NCBI GenBank assembly: GCA_024763295.1
Contig: JANTFU010000018.1
Span: forward strand, 1 to 15,790
Source of the DNA: Anaerolineales bacterium
Lineage (GTDB): Bacteria > Chloroflexota > Anaerolineae > Anaerolineales > Villigracilaceae
Length of the DNA: 15,790 bases
Direction: 5' to 3'
Shown here piece after piece: positions 1 to 7,692 of the stretch (the stretch's first letter is position 1; each line of letters starts with the position of its first letter). The notes beneath the pieces are model-generated. The model had not been told where the DNA came from and searched no databases. It saw only the letters and a list, made by a program, of their open reading frames with translations. Both the position numbers and the translations under genes were made by a program.

Positions 1-258
1 ATCTGTTGGCGTGGGCGTCAAGGTTTCGGGCGCGGGCGTTTTCGTAATAGTCGGTGAAGCAAGGGGTGTCGCCGAGGGTTGCGGCGTGAAAGGCAACGCA
101 GTCGGCACCGGTTCGGGCGGGTCGATGACATTATTAATGTAGAGAATGGCTTTTTCCACTCGCCAAGCAACTGCCAAGCGGACACGCGGAACAAGCAGAC
201 TGAGCCCGGCAAGCATGACCAGCGAGAGAAAAACCAAGAAAAGTTTCTTTTTTGACAT
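1..258 (-). CDS. N-terminal part of a membrane-anchored or secreted protein with Thr/Pro stalk (partial)
   Basis: This reading frame stays open from an ATG at 256-258 to the left edge, giving the first 86 residues. It starts with a short basic stretch (MSKKK), then a hydrophobic helix at about residues 6-24 (LFLVFLSLVMLAGLSLLV), which fits a signal anchor or uncleaved signal peptide. After a short region with VAWRVEKAILYINNVID comes a stalk from about residue 47 made almost only of Pro, Thr, Ala and Ser (for example PTALPFTPQPSATP). Such stalks are common in exported proteins of Anaerolineae, where they link the membrane anchor to an extracellular domain. The functional domain lies outside the window. 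By memory of similar anchors a C39-like peptidase is possible, but nothing visible proves it. The gene lies behind the terminator of the TPR gene and has no Shine-Dalgarno sequence; a possible -10 box sits six bases before the ATG. The gene is well supported, the function is not. Confidence 0.8.
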   Translation of the reverse strand, partial: MSKKKLFLVFLSLVMLAGLSLLVPRVRLAVAWRVEKAILYINNVIDPPEPVPTALPFTPQPSATPLASPTITKTPAPETLTPTPTD

Positions 259-264
259 GCGAGG

Positions 265-270
265 AGTGTA
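265..270 (-). promoter_or_regulatory. Possible -10 box of the left-edge gene
   Basis: On the minus strand GGTACACT is followed by six bases and the ATG at 258. TACACT matches four of six positions of TATAAT. No -35 box is visible at normal spacing. If it is used, transcription would start at or next to the A of the ATG, giving a leaderless mRNA, which fits the lack of a Shine-Dalgarno sequence. Confidence 0.3.
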
Positions 271-295
271 CCAAAGAAAAACGGAACGGGGATTT

Positions 296-327
296 AAAAA
301 AGAACCGCCAAGCGAAGACTTGGCGGT
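296..327 (-). terminator. Intrinsic terminator of the polA/TPR unit
   Basis: A perfect 9-bp stem, ACCGCCAAG (304-312) with CTTGGCGGT (319-327), encloses a 6-nt loop. Read on the minus strand it is followed by TCTTTTTT (303-296). It lies 19 bases after the TPR stop codon and before the next minus-strand gene, so it separates the two transcripts. Confidence 0.85.
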
Positions 328-345
328 CAGACTATAAAAGTCCGG

Positions 346-2661
346 CTAGGATGCCTGAATTTGCGCCAAGGCTTGCTGATATTCTGCTTTGTTCGGCGGG
401 TTCATATTCAAAATACGCATAATTGTCTCAATAGCAGCATCTTTCTCGCCTAGATCAAGGTAAATTTCAGCTGCGCGGTCGTATGTTTCAATCGCATCAT
501 CCATTTTGCCTTCTTTGGCATACACATCGCCCAACGTGCGATGTAAAACCGCAATACGGGGATGATCCATGAGCAAATCTGTCAGCATTCCGGTAAGATC
601 GACGTCTTCGGAGGGATGTTCACGCAAATAATTTTGATAGCTTTCCAGTTCCTTGCTGGCTTGCGAGCGATGTGCCATCTTCAAGTTCAGGTCAATCAAA
701 TTTTTGCGTGCGCCGGGGTCTTCGGGATGCAAGGTACGAATCTGTTCAAAAACGCGTAGCGCGCGCCGCCAATCAAGGCGCTGCATGTCGATATCTGCCA
801 TGCGCTGCAAAATGTGGACATTCCATGAACGCTCGGCTGAGGCTTGTTGCGCTGCCCGCAAAGCGGTAGTGTAAGTTTGGCGCGCCATATCGAGTTCGGC
901 GAGACGATAATAAATATCCGCCAAATTCAGATATTCACGGATGGCGTCGTCCGCCTGTCCGTGCGCGATGAGTTGGTCAATCAGTTTGGTGCGCGAAGAA
1001 AGATTCATCGGTGCCAACTGGATGATCTTGCGCAATATGATCGTCGATTGATTGGCTTCGCCGCGCACACTATAAGATTCTGCAACCATGCTAAATTTCG
1101 CAACGGCATCATCGGTACGCCCTTCCTGAATGAGCAAATCACCAATCAGCGAATGGAGCGGCAAATAAGTCGGGGCATAGGTAATCGCTTGAAATGCTTC
1201 GTCCATTGCCGAGCGCATGAATCCCTGGCGTGCCAATTCGTGAACACGGCTCATAGCGTCCAAAACCTGTCCACTTTGGGCTTCGATCAAAATCTCTGCC
1301 AACGGCAACGGGACATCGCTATCAGATTTTGGCAGCTCTTCGCGTGCCTTTTGGAGATGCTCACGCCAATCATTGCGCATCAACATTTCAGTGATATTGT
1401 CGCATAAGCGCTCATTGACAACATCATCGCTCTCGCTCATCTGCGCTTCGATTAACGGTTCATACAGTTGGTGCAAGGCATCCTTCTGATTTTCGGCAAC
1501 CAAAAGTCCATCCGCGAGCTTCAAGGCTTCGAGGTACTCTGTTGCAGCCTCGCTTAAACGCCCCATTGCACGCAGGCTGCGCCCCAGTAAAAGACGAGCA
1601 GCCAAGCCAAAGTCCGCGTGCTTCACGGCGTGTTGCAGATGGCTGACAGCGTTATCCGCTCGTCCACTTTCCACACGCAGCATTCCCAAACTGAAATAAA
1701 GCGCGGGATGTTCAAATCCTGCCAAGAGCGCTTGTGCCAATTCTTCGGCAGCGGTTTCTTCCTGTCCCTTTGATTGGGCATCAATGGCTTGTCCCAAGTG
1801 CATAATAATCTTGGTCTGCGCCATCTGCTGCAGGGAAAGTTCGCCCGTGCCGTGCATAATCGCTTGCAAGCCCTTGCGCTCCTGATAAACATCACTTTCG
1901 TCGGAATATTCAAAAAGGATTTCCGCCAAAACGGTCAGCGCTTTTTTACGCGCTTCTGCGACCGGGTCCATCCCGCTGGAGACTTGCTTTTGCGGTTCAC
2001 TCATCTTTTTAACTTGCGCCATCCGCAGCGGACCGGTGCCGCCTTTGGGACGTAATGGTTTTGGTAACAACTGTCCGCTTTCGAGCAGGGCTTTGGCTTG
2101 TTCGGCGGCTTGATTACGGGGCATAATCTTGAGCGCACGCGCAATCAACTCGCCGGCTTTTTCCAATTTACCGGCACGCTGCATCAGGCTGGCTAACGCC
2201 AAATATTCATTGACGGCTTGTTGCGGTTGGCGCAAGCGCTCGTGCACTAACGCCAGACGAGAATGCGCCAAAATATTTTCAGGTTGCAATTGCGTGACAC
2301 GCGCCCAGTTTTCGATGGCTTTTTCAACATCTTTTTGTGCTAAATAGAGATCGGCGGCTTTGATGGCGGCGTTGACCGCATCCGTAATATTCCCCAAGCG
2401 CTCTGAAATATGCGCGATTTTTTCAAACGGGATTGGATCGTTTGGTGCAACTTGCGCCAAACGACGATAAGTTTGTAAGGCTTCTTCAAATTCCTGCAAC
2501 TGATAAAGCGCCAACGCCAAACTCGACAGGGCTTTGGGATTATCCGGCATTTCGGTTAGGGCTGCCCGATAGGCAACTGCCGCCTTGTCCCATAGTTGAT
2601 CCCAGGCGGCGGAATGCCCCCGATTCATCTCTTTTTGAAAAATATCTTCGCGTCCTGCCAT
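346..2661 (-). CDS. Large tetratricopeptide-repeat (TPR) protein
   Basis: A 771-residue cytoplasmic protein built almost wholly of helix-turn-helix TPR units. Typical TPR spacing of A, G, Y, A and P residues is plain near residues 25-195 (AAVAYRAALTEMPDNPKALSSLALALYQLQ) and recurs to the C-terminus (AIETYDRAAEIYLDLGEKDAAIETIMRIL). A non-TPR basic, Gly-rich linker at about 200-245 (KPLRPKGGTGPLRM) splits a shorter N-terminal array from a longer C-terminal array. There is no signal peptide or membrane helix and no catalytic motif. TPR proteins usually act as binding scaffolds; the partner cannot be read from the sequence. The start at 2661 is backed by GAAGGTG a few bases upstream. The gene begins 23 nt after polA stops, so the two are very likely cotranscribed and share the terminator at 296-327. 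A role linked to DNA polymerase I is only a guess from this neighbourhood. Confidence 0.9.
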   Translation of the reverse strand: MAGREDIFQKEMNRGHSAAWDQLWDKAAVAYRAALTEMPDNPKALSSLALALYQLQEFEEALQTYRRLAQVAPNDPIPFEKIAHISERLGNITDAVNAAIKAADLYLAQKDVEKAIENWARVTQLQPENILAHSRLALVHERLRQPQQAVNEYLALASLMQRAGKLEKAGELIARALKIMPRNQAAEQAKALLESGQLLPKPLRPKGGTGPLRMAQVKKMSEPQKQVSSGMDPVAEARKKALTVLAEILFEYSDESDVYQERKGLQAIMHGTGELSLQQMAQTKIIMHLGQAIDAQSKGQEETAAEELAQALLAGFEHPALYFSLGMLRVESGRADNAVSHLQHAVKHADFGLAARLLLGRSLRAMGRLSEAATEYLEALKLADGLLVAENQKDALHQLYEPLIEAQMSESDDVVNERLCDNITEMLMRNDWREHLQKAREELPKSDSDVPLPLAEILIEAQSGQVLDAMSRVHELARQGFMRSAMDEAFQAITYAPTYLPLHSLIGDLLIQEGRTDDAVAKFSMVAESYSVRGEANQSTIILRKIIQLAPMNLSSRTKLIDQLIAHGQADDAIREYLNLADIYYRLAELDMARQTYTTALRAAQQASAERSWNVHILQRMADIDMQRLDWRRALRVFEQIRTLHPEDPGARKNLIDLNLKMAHRSQASKELESYQNYLREHPSEDVDLTGMLTDLLMDHPRIAVLHRTLGDVYAKEGKMDDAIETYDRAAEIYLDLGEKDAAIETIMRILNMNPPNKAEYQQALAQIQAS

Positions 2662-2666
2662 GCGTT

Positions 2667-2673
2667 CACCTTC
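2667..2673 (-). promoter_or_regulatory. Shine-Dalgarno sequence of the TPR gene
   Basis: GAAGGTG on the minus strand lies five bases before the ATG at 2661, inside the 23-nt gap after polA. It supports the chosen start and translation from a shared polA-TPR mRNA. Confidence 0.7.
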
Positions 2674-2684
2674 AATGAGTTTGT

Positions 2685-5462
2685 TTACAATTCACCCCAC
2701 GTCTTCCCGGCACGGGCTTCGGTGGAGAGTGGAATATCAAGCGGATAAGCTGTTTCCATCGCAGTCTTGACGACCTTAATCGTATCATCTAATTCGCTCT
2801 GCGGACATTCCAAAATCACTTCATCATGCACTTGCAATAACATTTTACCGCGCAAACCGGCATCTTTAAGCGCATCTGCCACTTTTAACATGGCGATCTT
2901 CATAATATCGGCGGCTGTACCTTGAATCGGCGCGTTGATGGCTTCGCGTTCTTCACGATTGCGCAAATTTTTATTCGTCGAGTTCTTCAAGGCGGGGAAA
3001 TAACGCCTGCGCCCCAAAAGGGTTTCTACATAGCCCTGCTCCGCCGCCACTTTGCGGATATTATCGAGATACCGCTTCACACCGGGGAATTTTTCGAAGT
3101 ACGCCTGCACAAAATCTTCCGATTCTGCCAGCGTCAACTCGGTGGAGCGCGTCAGCCCAAAAGCGGACATGCCGTAGACCAAGCCAAAATTGATCGCCTT
3201 CGCATCCCGCCGCATCGACTTGGTGACCTCTTCAAGCCGCACGTTGTGGACGGCTGCTGCCGTTGCCGCATGAATATCCTGCCCGGCGCGGAACGCCGCC
3301 AACATCGCTTCATCCTGTGCCATGTGCGCCACGATGCGCAACTCAACTTGCGAATAGTCGATCGCCAGCAAGACATTTCCCTCGCCCGCGATAAAACCGT
3401 GCCTCACCTTGCGCCCTAATTCCGTGCGAATGGGGATATTCTGCAAATTCGGGTTCGACGACGCCAAACGTCCCGTCACCGAGCCGGTTTGGTTAAAGGA
3501 AGTATGCACGCGCCCCGTCTTCGCGTTCACGGCTGCGGGCAACGCATCCACATAGGTCGATTTCAGCTTCGAGAGTTCGCGGTTCTCCAAAATCAAATCC
3601 ACCACCGGATGCGCGCCGCGCATATTCTCCAGCACGGCTGCCGAGGTGGAATAATGTCCGCTTTTCGTCTTCTTCGTGCGGTCAGGCGGGTTCAAGCCCA
3701 GCTTGCCAAAAAGCACGTCCGAAAGCTGCTGCGTAGAGTTCAAATTGAAGGCTTTCCCCACCAAGGTTGTCACTTCTTTTTCGATTTCTTTCAGGCGCAC
3801 ATCCAACTCGCCCGACATTTTTTCAAAGAAAGGCAAATCCAGCAAAACGCCTGCCATTTCCATATCCACCAGCACATCAACCAGCGGCATCTCCATCTCT
3901 TCGAGCAGCTTTATGCCCCCCACCCGCTCAAGATCAGCCTTCAGCTGCGGATAAAGCCGCAAGCAAATCTCGGCATCTGCCGCCGCATAAGGCGCGGCAT
4001 CCGCAATCGCCACATCTGCCATGCTGATCTGGTTTTTACCCTTGCCAATTAAGGCTTCAATCTCTGTCATCTGCTCGCCCAAACGCACAAACGCCAGCTT
4101 TTTCAAACCCAAACTGCGCGAGGCGGGGTCAATCAGCCATTCGGCGATCATCGTATCAAAATCAAGCGGCGCAACCCGCAGACCATAGCGCGCCAGCATA
4201 ATCACATCATATTTTATATTATGCGCAATTTTTCGGATTTTCGGGTTCGTCAACGCCGGTCGCAGCGCTTCCAAAACATCGTTCAGCGGCAGTTGTTCGC
4301 CCTGACGATGCCCAACGGGGATGTAATAGCCCATTCCCTCCGCAACCGCCAGCGAAATGCCCACCAAATCTGCCCGTATGGGATCAGTATCGGTCGTCTC
4401 GGTATCAAAGGCGATCATCTCTGCCGCGTTCAGTTTTTCAACCAGATCATCCAACGCTTCGCGCGTGGAAATAACTTGGTACACGCTGGAAACAGGCTTG
4501 CCCGGCGAGGAAATTTTGGGCGTTTCCCCCGTCCCAAAGAGGGATAGCTGCCCCGAAGCGGTCTGCACGGGTTCAGACTTTGCGCTCATTAACCGCACGA
4601 GGCGATTGGTCAAGGAGTGAAATTCAAGTTCACGGAAAAGTTCGCTCACACCGGCGACGTTCAATTTGTCGGTGCGGGCAAGCTCAAGGTCTAGCGCCAC
4701 CGGCAGGTCTACGCGGATGCGTGCCAAATCTTGGCTCAGGTAGGCTTTTTCTTTATCGGTAACAAGTTTGGTCTGGAAGCGTTTCGGGATTTCGTCCAAA
4801 TGGGCATAGATGTTATCGAGGGTTTCGTACTGCGAGAGCAGCTTCTCTGCCGTCTTCTGTCCAATCCCATACACGCCGGGGATATTATCCGAGCTATCGC
4901 CCATCAATGCTTTTAAATCAACGACCTGATCGGGGCGCACGCCCATCTTTTTGATCACGTCGGCGGGATAATAATCGTGGGCATCGCTCATTGAACGACC
5001 GGGCAGGTTGACGATGACGCGATCCGTGACGAGTTGCAGCAGATCGCGGTCGCCGGTGATGATTTTGACACCCAAGCCCTGCTCGGCGGCTTTTTTTGCG
5101 ATGCTGCCGAGCACGTCATCGGCTTCGTAGCCTTCCATCTCAAGGCGCGGCAACTGGAATATATCGACCATCTCGCGGATGCGCTCAATTTGCGTGCGTA
5201 GCTCGTCGGGCATCTTTTCGCGCGTACCTTTGTAATCGGGGAAAATCTCATCACGGAAGGTTTTGCCGACATCAAAAGCGACCGCCAGATAATCGGGCTT
5301 GTCGTTTTCGAGCAGGCGCAGCATGACGCTTGCAAAACCGTAAACGCCAGCCGTCGGCTCGCCGCTTGCCGTACGCCAACGATCGCCGCCCGCGGCGCTA
5401 AGGGCAAAATAAGCGCGGTAGGCGAGGGCGTGTCCGTCAATTAAGTAGAGGGTTGGGGGCAT
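2685..5462 (-). CDS. polA: DNA polymerase I with 5'-3' exonuclease, proofreading and polymerase domains
   Basis: A 925-residue, full-length family A polymerase that fills gaps and removes RNA primers in replication and repair. The N-terminal 5'-3' exonuclease (about 1-290) shows LIDGHALAYRAYFAL, YEADDVLG, TGDRDLLQL and GDSSDNIPGVYGIGQKTAEKL. The 3'-5' exonuclease domain (about 325-510) keeps all three metal-binding motifs: DTETT near 353, NIKYD near 420 and YAAAD near 493, so proofreading is probably active, unlike in Taq. The polymerase domain has motif A (DYSQVELR, near 702), motif B (RRDAKAINFGLVYG, near 757; Phe at the dNTP/ddNTP-selecting position) and motif C (QVHDE, near 877). The start MPPTLYLIDGHA is where family proteins begin, so it is sound even though no Shine-Dalgarno sequence precedes it: a tandem heptamer repeat touches the ATG. 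It is the first gene of a likely unit with the TPR gene. Confidence 0.98.
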   Translation of the reverse strand: MPPTLYLIDGHALAYRAYFALSAAGGDRWRTASGEPTAGVYGFASVMLRLLENDKPDYLAVAFDVGKTFRDEIFPDYKGTREKMPDELRTQIERIREMVDIFQLPRLEMEGYEADDVLGSIAKKAAEQGLGVKIITGDRDLLQLVTDRVIVNLPGRSMSDAHDYYPADVIKKMGVRPDQVVDLKALMGDSSDNIPGVYGIGQKTAEKLLSQYETLDNIYAHLDEIPKRFQTKLVTDKEKAYLSQDLARIRVDLPVALDLELARTDKLNVAGVSELFRELEFHSLTNRLVRLMSAKSEPVQTASGQLSLFGTGETPKISSPGKPVSSVYQVISTREALDDLVEKLNAAEMIAFDTETTDTDPIRADLVGISLAVAEGMGYYIPVGHRQGEQLPLNDVLEALRPALTNPKIRKIAHNIKYDVIMLARYGLRVAPLDFDTMIAEWLIDPASRSLGLKKLAFVRLGEQMTEIEALIGKGKNQISMADVAIADAAPYAAADAEICLRLYPQLKADLERVGGIKLLEEMEMPLVDVLVDMEMAGVLLDLPFFEKMSGELDVRLKEIEKEVTTLVGKAFNLNSTQQLSDVLFGKLGLNPPDRTKKTKSGHYSTSAAVLENMRGAHPVVDLILENRELSKLKSTYVDALPAAVNAKTGRVHTSFNQTGSVTGRLASSNPNLQNIPIRTELGRKVRHGFIAGEGNVLLAIDYSQVELRIVAHMAQDEAMLAAFRAGQDIHAATAAAVHNVRLEEVTKSMRRDAKAINFGLVYGMSAFGLTRSTELTLAESEDFVQAYFEKFPGVKRYLDNIRKVAAEQGYVETLLGRRRYFPALKNSTNKNLRNREEREAINAPIQGTAADIMKIAMLKVADALKDAGLRGKMLLQVHDEVILECPQSELDDTIKVVKTAMETAYPLDIPLSTEARAGKTWGEL

Positions 5463-5463
5463 A

Positions 5464-5520
5464 GGGGTTAGGGGATTAGGTAATTAGGAATTAGGAATCA
5501 GGTAATTAGGGATTAGGAAC
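5464..5520. repeat. Degenerate heptanucleotide tandem repeat before polA
   Basis: Seven units plus a partial one follow each other without gaps: GGGGTTA, GGGGATTA, GGTAATTA, GGAATTA, GGAATCA, GGTAATTA, GGGATTA, then GGAAC. The core is GG(N)ATTA with a 7- or 8-nt period. The array begins one base upstream of the polA ATG, so on the minus strand the polA leader reads as CCTAAT-type repeats with no purine-rich ribosome site. It looks like a replication-slippage or mobile short-repeat array; related arrays are familiar between genes in Chloroflexota and, with other units, in cyanobacteria (STRR). Confidence 0.9.
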
Positions 5521-5564
5521 GAAAAAACAGGAAAACGGGCGACAAAAAGCGATCGGTGATGTAA

Positions 5565-5570
5565 ATTTTA
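5565..5570 (-). promoter_or_regulatory. Possible -10 box for polA
   Basis: The minus strand carries AGGTAAAAT, with TAAAAT matching TATAAT in five of six positions. No convincing -35 lies 16-18 bases upstream. The implied start near 5558 would give a leader of about 95 nt containing the tandem repeat. Similar TAAAAT boxes precede the genes at 10584 and 13654. Confidence 0.3.
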
Positions 5571-5603
5571 CCTGATTTCATCTGCTCTACCCTCTTGACT
5601 CTA

Positions 5604-5654
5604 GCCGCCGTCCTCGGCGGCGTTTTGTGAGAGAAAGCCGAGGACGGCGCAGGG
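5604..5654. repeat. GC-rich palindromic intergenic repeat, copy A
   Basis: CGCCGTCCTCGGC (5606-5618) is perfectly complementary to GCCGAGGACGGCG (5637-5649), a 13-bp stem around an 18-nt loop. The left arm can also fold by itself as GCCGCCG-TCCT-CGGCGGC (5604-5621). A related element lies at 8645-8700. It falls between the receiver/IS200-fold gene and polA, so it may act as a transcription attenuator or RNA-stability element, but it lacks a clean T-tract on the minus strand. Confidence 0.85.
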
Positions 5655-5705
5655 ATGATTTGCCACAAATCTTTTATCAGTCAATTTTGATCACTAGCAA
5701 GCGAT

Positions 5706-7577
5706 CTAAACCATTCCCTGCCGTTCACGGGTGCGCTGAATATAATCCATCACCAACTGCGACGGGTGCGGCTGACTGCCCCCCATAATCAGATAGCCGG
5801 GTGCCCAAAAATCGCCGGAGGGGTTTTCGCGCTTCAAACGCGGAAATTCGTCAAAGATGAGGTCGGACGTCTGCTTGCGGATGATGCGCATTAGATAGCC
5901 CGGCGAAGCGGTTGGCGGGACATTGATGACCCACTGCAAATAATCGGGGCGCACTGAAATATATTCCAGCCGCCAACCAAAAGCCACGCTAATATTCGGC
6001 ATCCATTCAGAGAGACGCTCAGCAAGATCACCCGTAAGATGATGTTTCCCGAAACGCGGCAAGAGCAGACAAGCATAGGTTAGATCATACATCCCGGCAG
6101 TGCCCGGTTCCGCCAAAACACGACCGGCGACTTCCGTAATAGAATGAGGGCGCTCGGCGCTGGTCCCAGTTGCCGATGGCGTTAGCGGACGTGACTTCGG
6201 CTCTGATACGCGCGTGGCAGCTAAGTCCACCGGTTTTGGACGAGATACCGGTGTGGAAACCCGCGTGGCAGCCAGATCGACATTCTCAGGGCGCGATGCC
6301 GCTTTTGATACGCGGGTAGCAGCCAATTCACTCTCATCAATCGGCAGGGGCGTTTGCGGGCGCGGCACAGATTTAGAGACACGCGTAGCCCCCAATTCTT
6401 CTGGGCGCGGCTGTGCAGCTTGTGGATGCGTTTCTTCGACAGCAACATCCATCTCTTGCGTATCTTCCAAGTGCATGGCGGGTGAAGACTCCGCCGCAAA
6501 TGAAGCGGAACGCTGTGCACCATCAGAACGGCGACGCCCAAAGGGGTTGGGCATCGGTTCATCCTGCCACGAAGAACGCTCTGCACTCGGCGTCGAAGTC
6601 GGCGGATTGGTTTTGACGTCTTTCGATGCCTGGGCAGGGTTCGGCGCGGGGATATTTTCTAATATCTGCGTAATGGGCGGTAAGTTCTCATCCGTGGCAT
6701 CGCCAAAGTCAAATAATGCTTGCAATTCATCGTGCTCTTTTTTGAAACTGTCTACTTCTGTATCCGGCAACGCTTCCGCTGGGGATGGCGCATCATGTGA
6801 CGCATCAATCGCAGACATGGGTTGTGTGACCGGCGCAATCGAGAGCGCATCAGCTAAATTCGTTGCCTGCGAGCGGATGGTACTAAAGGGTGTTTCGGCA
6901 TCGAAGACCATTGCCAAATTCATGCCTTCGCCCAGTTCTGTGGCGTAGAGCATGTGTTCAGCTTGTGTGGTATCAAGCCGAATAAATTTGAGCAGGTCAC
7001 CGCTTTTTTTGTCATGTGAAACGATTCTAACCAATTCCGCTGCCGCCGGTTGCGAGAGTTGCCCTGAATATGCCCATAAAGCTCGCTCACGAATAATCAA
7101 TGCTGCTTGCGCGGAAGATCCGAGTGTGAGGCGCGTCAAGTGTTGGGCGGCTTTGCTTACATCTTTAAGCCAGGCAACACTCTCTAACGGCGCTTCACTT
7201 TCAACAGCAGGCAAGTCCGTTGTGATTTTGACTTCGACGTTAATAACGCGCAACAAGTCGGGAATATTAAAGGGCTTACGGAGCAGAGTCCAAGGTTCGA
7301 GGGCTTCGTAAGGCGGGGGGCTTGGGGCTGCGGAGATTAATGTCAACAGGAGTCCGGGATCAATGCGGCGCAACGCAAGCCCAAGTTCCAGAACGGTACC
7401 GTTCCGCAGTTCTGTATCCAAAACTGCGTGGGTAAAGTTTTCTTTCTCAAAGGCGTTTAAGGCACCAAAAACATCTTCCGCCATCACGATATGGCAGGAA
7501 CATTTTTCTTCGAGTACTTGGCGAATTTGTTGTCCAAAACTCTGTTGAGGGGTAACTACTAAAATAGAGGGAGTCAT
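5706..7577 (-). CDS. Receiver-like domain / Roadblock-like domain / IS200-transposase-fold fusion protein
   Basis: A 623-residue soluble protein. Residues 1-115 resemble a response-regulator receiver: SILVVTP at strand 1, Asp54 in HAVLDTEL as phosphate acceptor, Ser82 and RKPF (Lys101). The acidic pair after strand 1 is replaced by Thr9-Pro10, so metal binding is likely impaired. Residues about 130-245 (AALIIRERALWAYSGQLS) suggest a Roadblock/LC7-like fold, tentatively. A low-complexity linker (about 250-480) holds four ATRVS repeats. Residues about 496-615 match the IS200/IS605 TnpA (Y1_Tnp) fold: YDLTYACLLLPRF, LTGDLAERL, GWRLEYISVRPDYLQW, LIFDEFPRLK, FWAPGYLI and DYIQRTRERQG. The HUH motif PDHVH has become PDYLQ (544-548), while Tyr612 aligns with the catalytic tyrosine. 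It is therefore probably a domesticated, non-transposing DNA-binding or interaction module. The gene precedes polA with a 243-nt gap and has no Shine-Dalgarno sequence. Its regulatory role is inference. Confidence 0.85.
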   Translation of the reverse strand: MTPSILVVTPQQSFGQQIRQVLEEKCSCHIVMAEDVFGALNAFEKENFTHAVLDTELRNGTVLELGLALRRIDPGLLLTLISAAPSPPPYEALEPWTLLRKPFNIPDLLRVINVEVKITTDLPAVESEAPLESVAWLKDVSKAAQHLTRLTLGSSAQAALIIRERALWAYSGQLSQPAAAELVRIVSHDKKSGDLLKFIRLDTTQAEHMLYATELGEGMNLAMVFDAETPFSTIRSQATNLADALSIAPVTQPMSAIDASHDAPSPAEALPDTEVDSFKKEHDELQALFDFGDATDENLPPITQILENIPAPNPAQASKDVKTNPPTSTPSAERSSWQDEPMPNPFGRRRSDGAQRSASFAAESSPAMHLEDTQEMDVAVEETHPQAAQPRPEELGATRVSKSVPRPQTPLPIDESELAATRVSKAASRPENVDLAATRVSTPVSRPKPVDLAATRVSEPKSRPLTPSATGTSAERPHSITEVAGRVLAEPGTAGMYDLTYACLLLPRFGKHHLTGDLAERLSEWMPNISVAFGWRLEYISVRPDYLQWVINVPPTASPGYLMRIIRKQTSDLIFDEFPRLKRENPSGDFWAPGYLIMGGSQPHPSQLVMDYIQRTRERQGMV

Positions 7578-7586
7578 TTCGGTAAA

Positions 7587-7615
7587 AGTTTATCATGCGA
7601 GGAAAAGCTAAGCAA
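7587..7615 (-). promoter_or_regulatory. Promoter of the receiver/IS200-fold gene
   Basis: Minus strand: TTGCTT (7615-7610), 17-bp spacer, TAAACT (7592-7587) preceded by TGA, an extended -10 pattern. Only nine bases lie between the -10 box and the ATG at 7577, so the mRNA would have a leader of two or three bases. No Shine-Dalgarno sequence is present, which agrees with leaderless translation. Confidence 0.5.
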
Positions 7616-7692
7616 GTCAGCCAACGGGGGGATGAGCATCAAGAGATGTTTGCTGGGCTGCCATGGAAAATATAAAGATTTCATAAGTCTTC

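Noticed and set aside
18..212. 64-codon minus-strand frame at the left edge
   Set aside because: A neighbouring frame starting at 258 gives a convincing signal anchor and stalk, whereas this one is Arg/Leu/Pro-rich shadow sequence.
844..1407. 187-codon open frame antisense to the TPR gene
   Set aside because: No domain features or ribosome site; the TPR repeats on the other strand explain the sequence.
3489..4052. 187-codon open frame antisense to polA
   Set aside because: Rich in His, Arg and Gln as expected for a shadow frame; polA on the other strand is certain here.
5464..5520. CRISPR array or iteron origin
   Set aside because: Units are only 7-8 nt, contiguous and degenerate, with no spacers, no cas genes and no DnaA-box pattern.
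5706..6120. An active IS200/IS605 insertion sequence
   Set aside because: The HUH histidines are missing, the domain is part of a long fusion protein, and no TnpB gene or hairpin ends directly flank it.
6214..6948. 244-codon open frame on the plus strand, antisense to the receiver/IS200-fold gene
   Set aside because: Ser/Ala/Gly/Cys-rich composition without domains, no ribosome site, and it mirrors the codon pattern of the low-complexity linker on the real strand.
7578..7692. Small gene or RNA in the divergent gap
   Set aside because: No frame with a ribosome site and no strong hairpin could be found; only promoters are supported.
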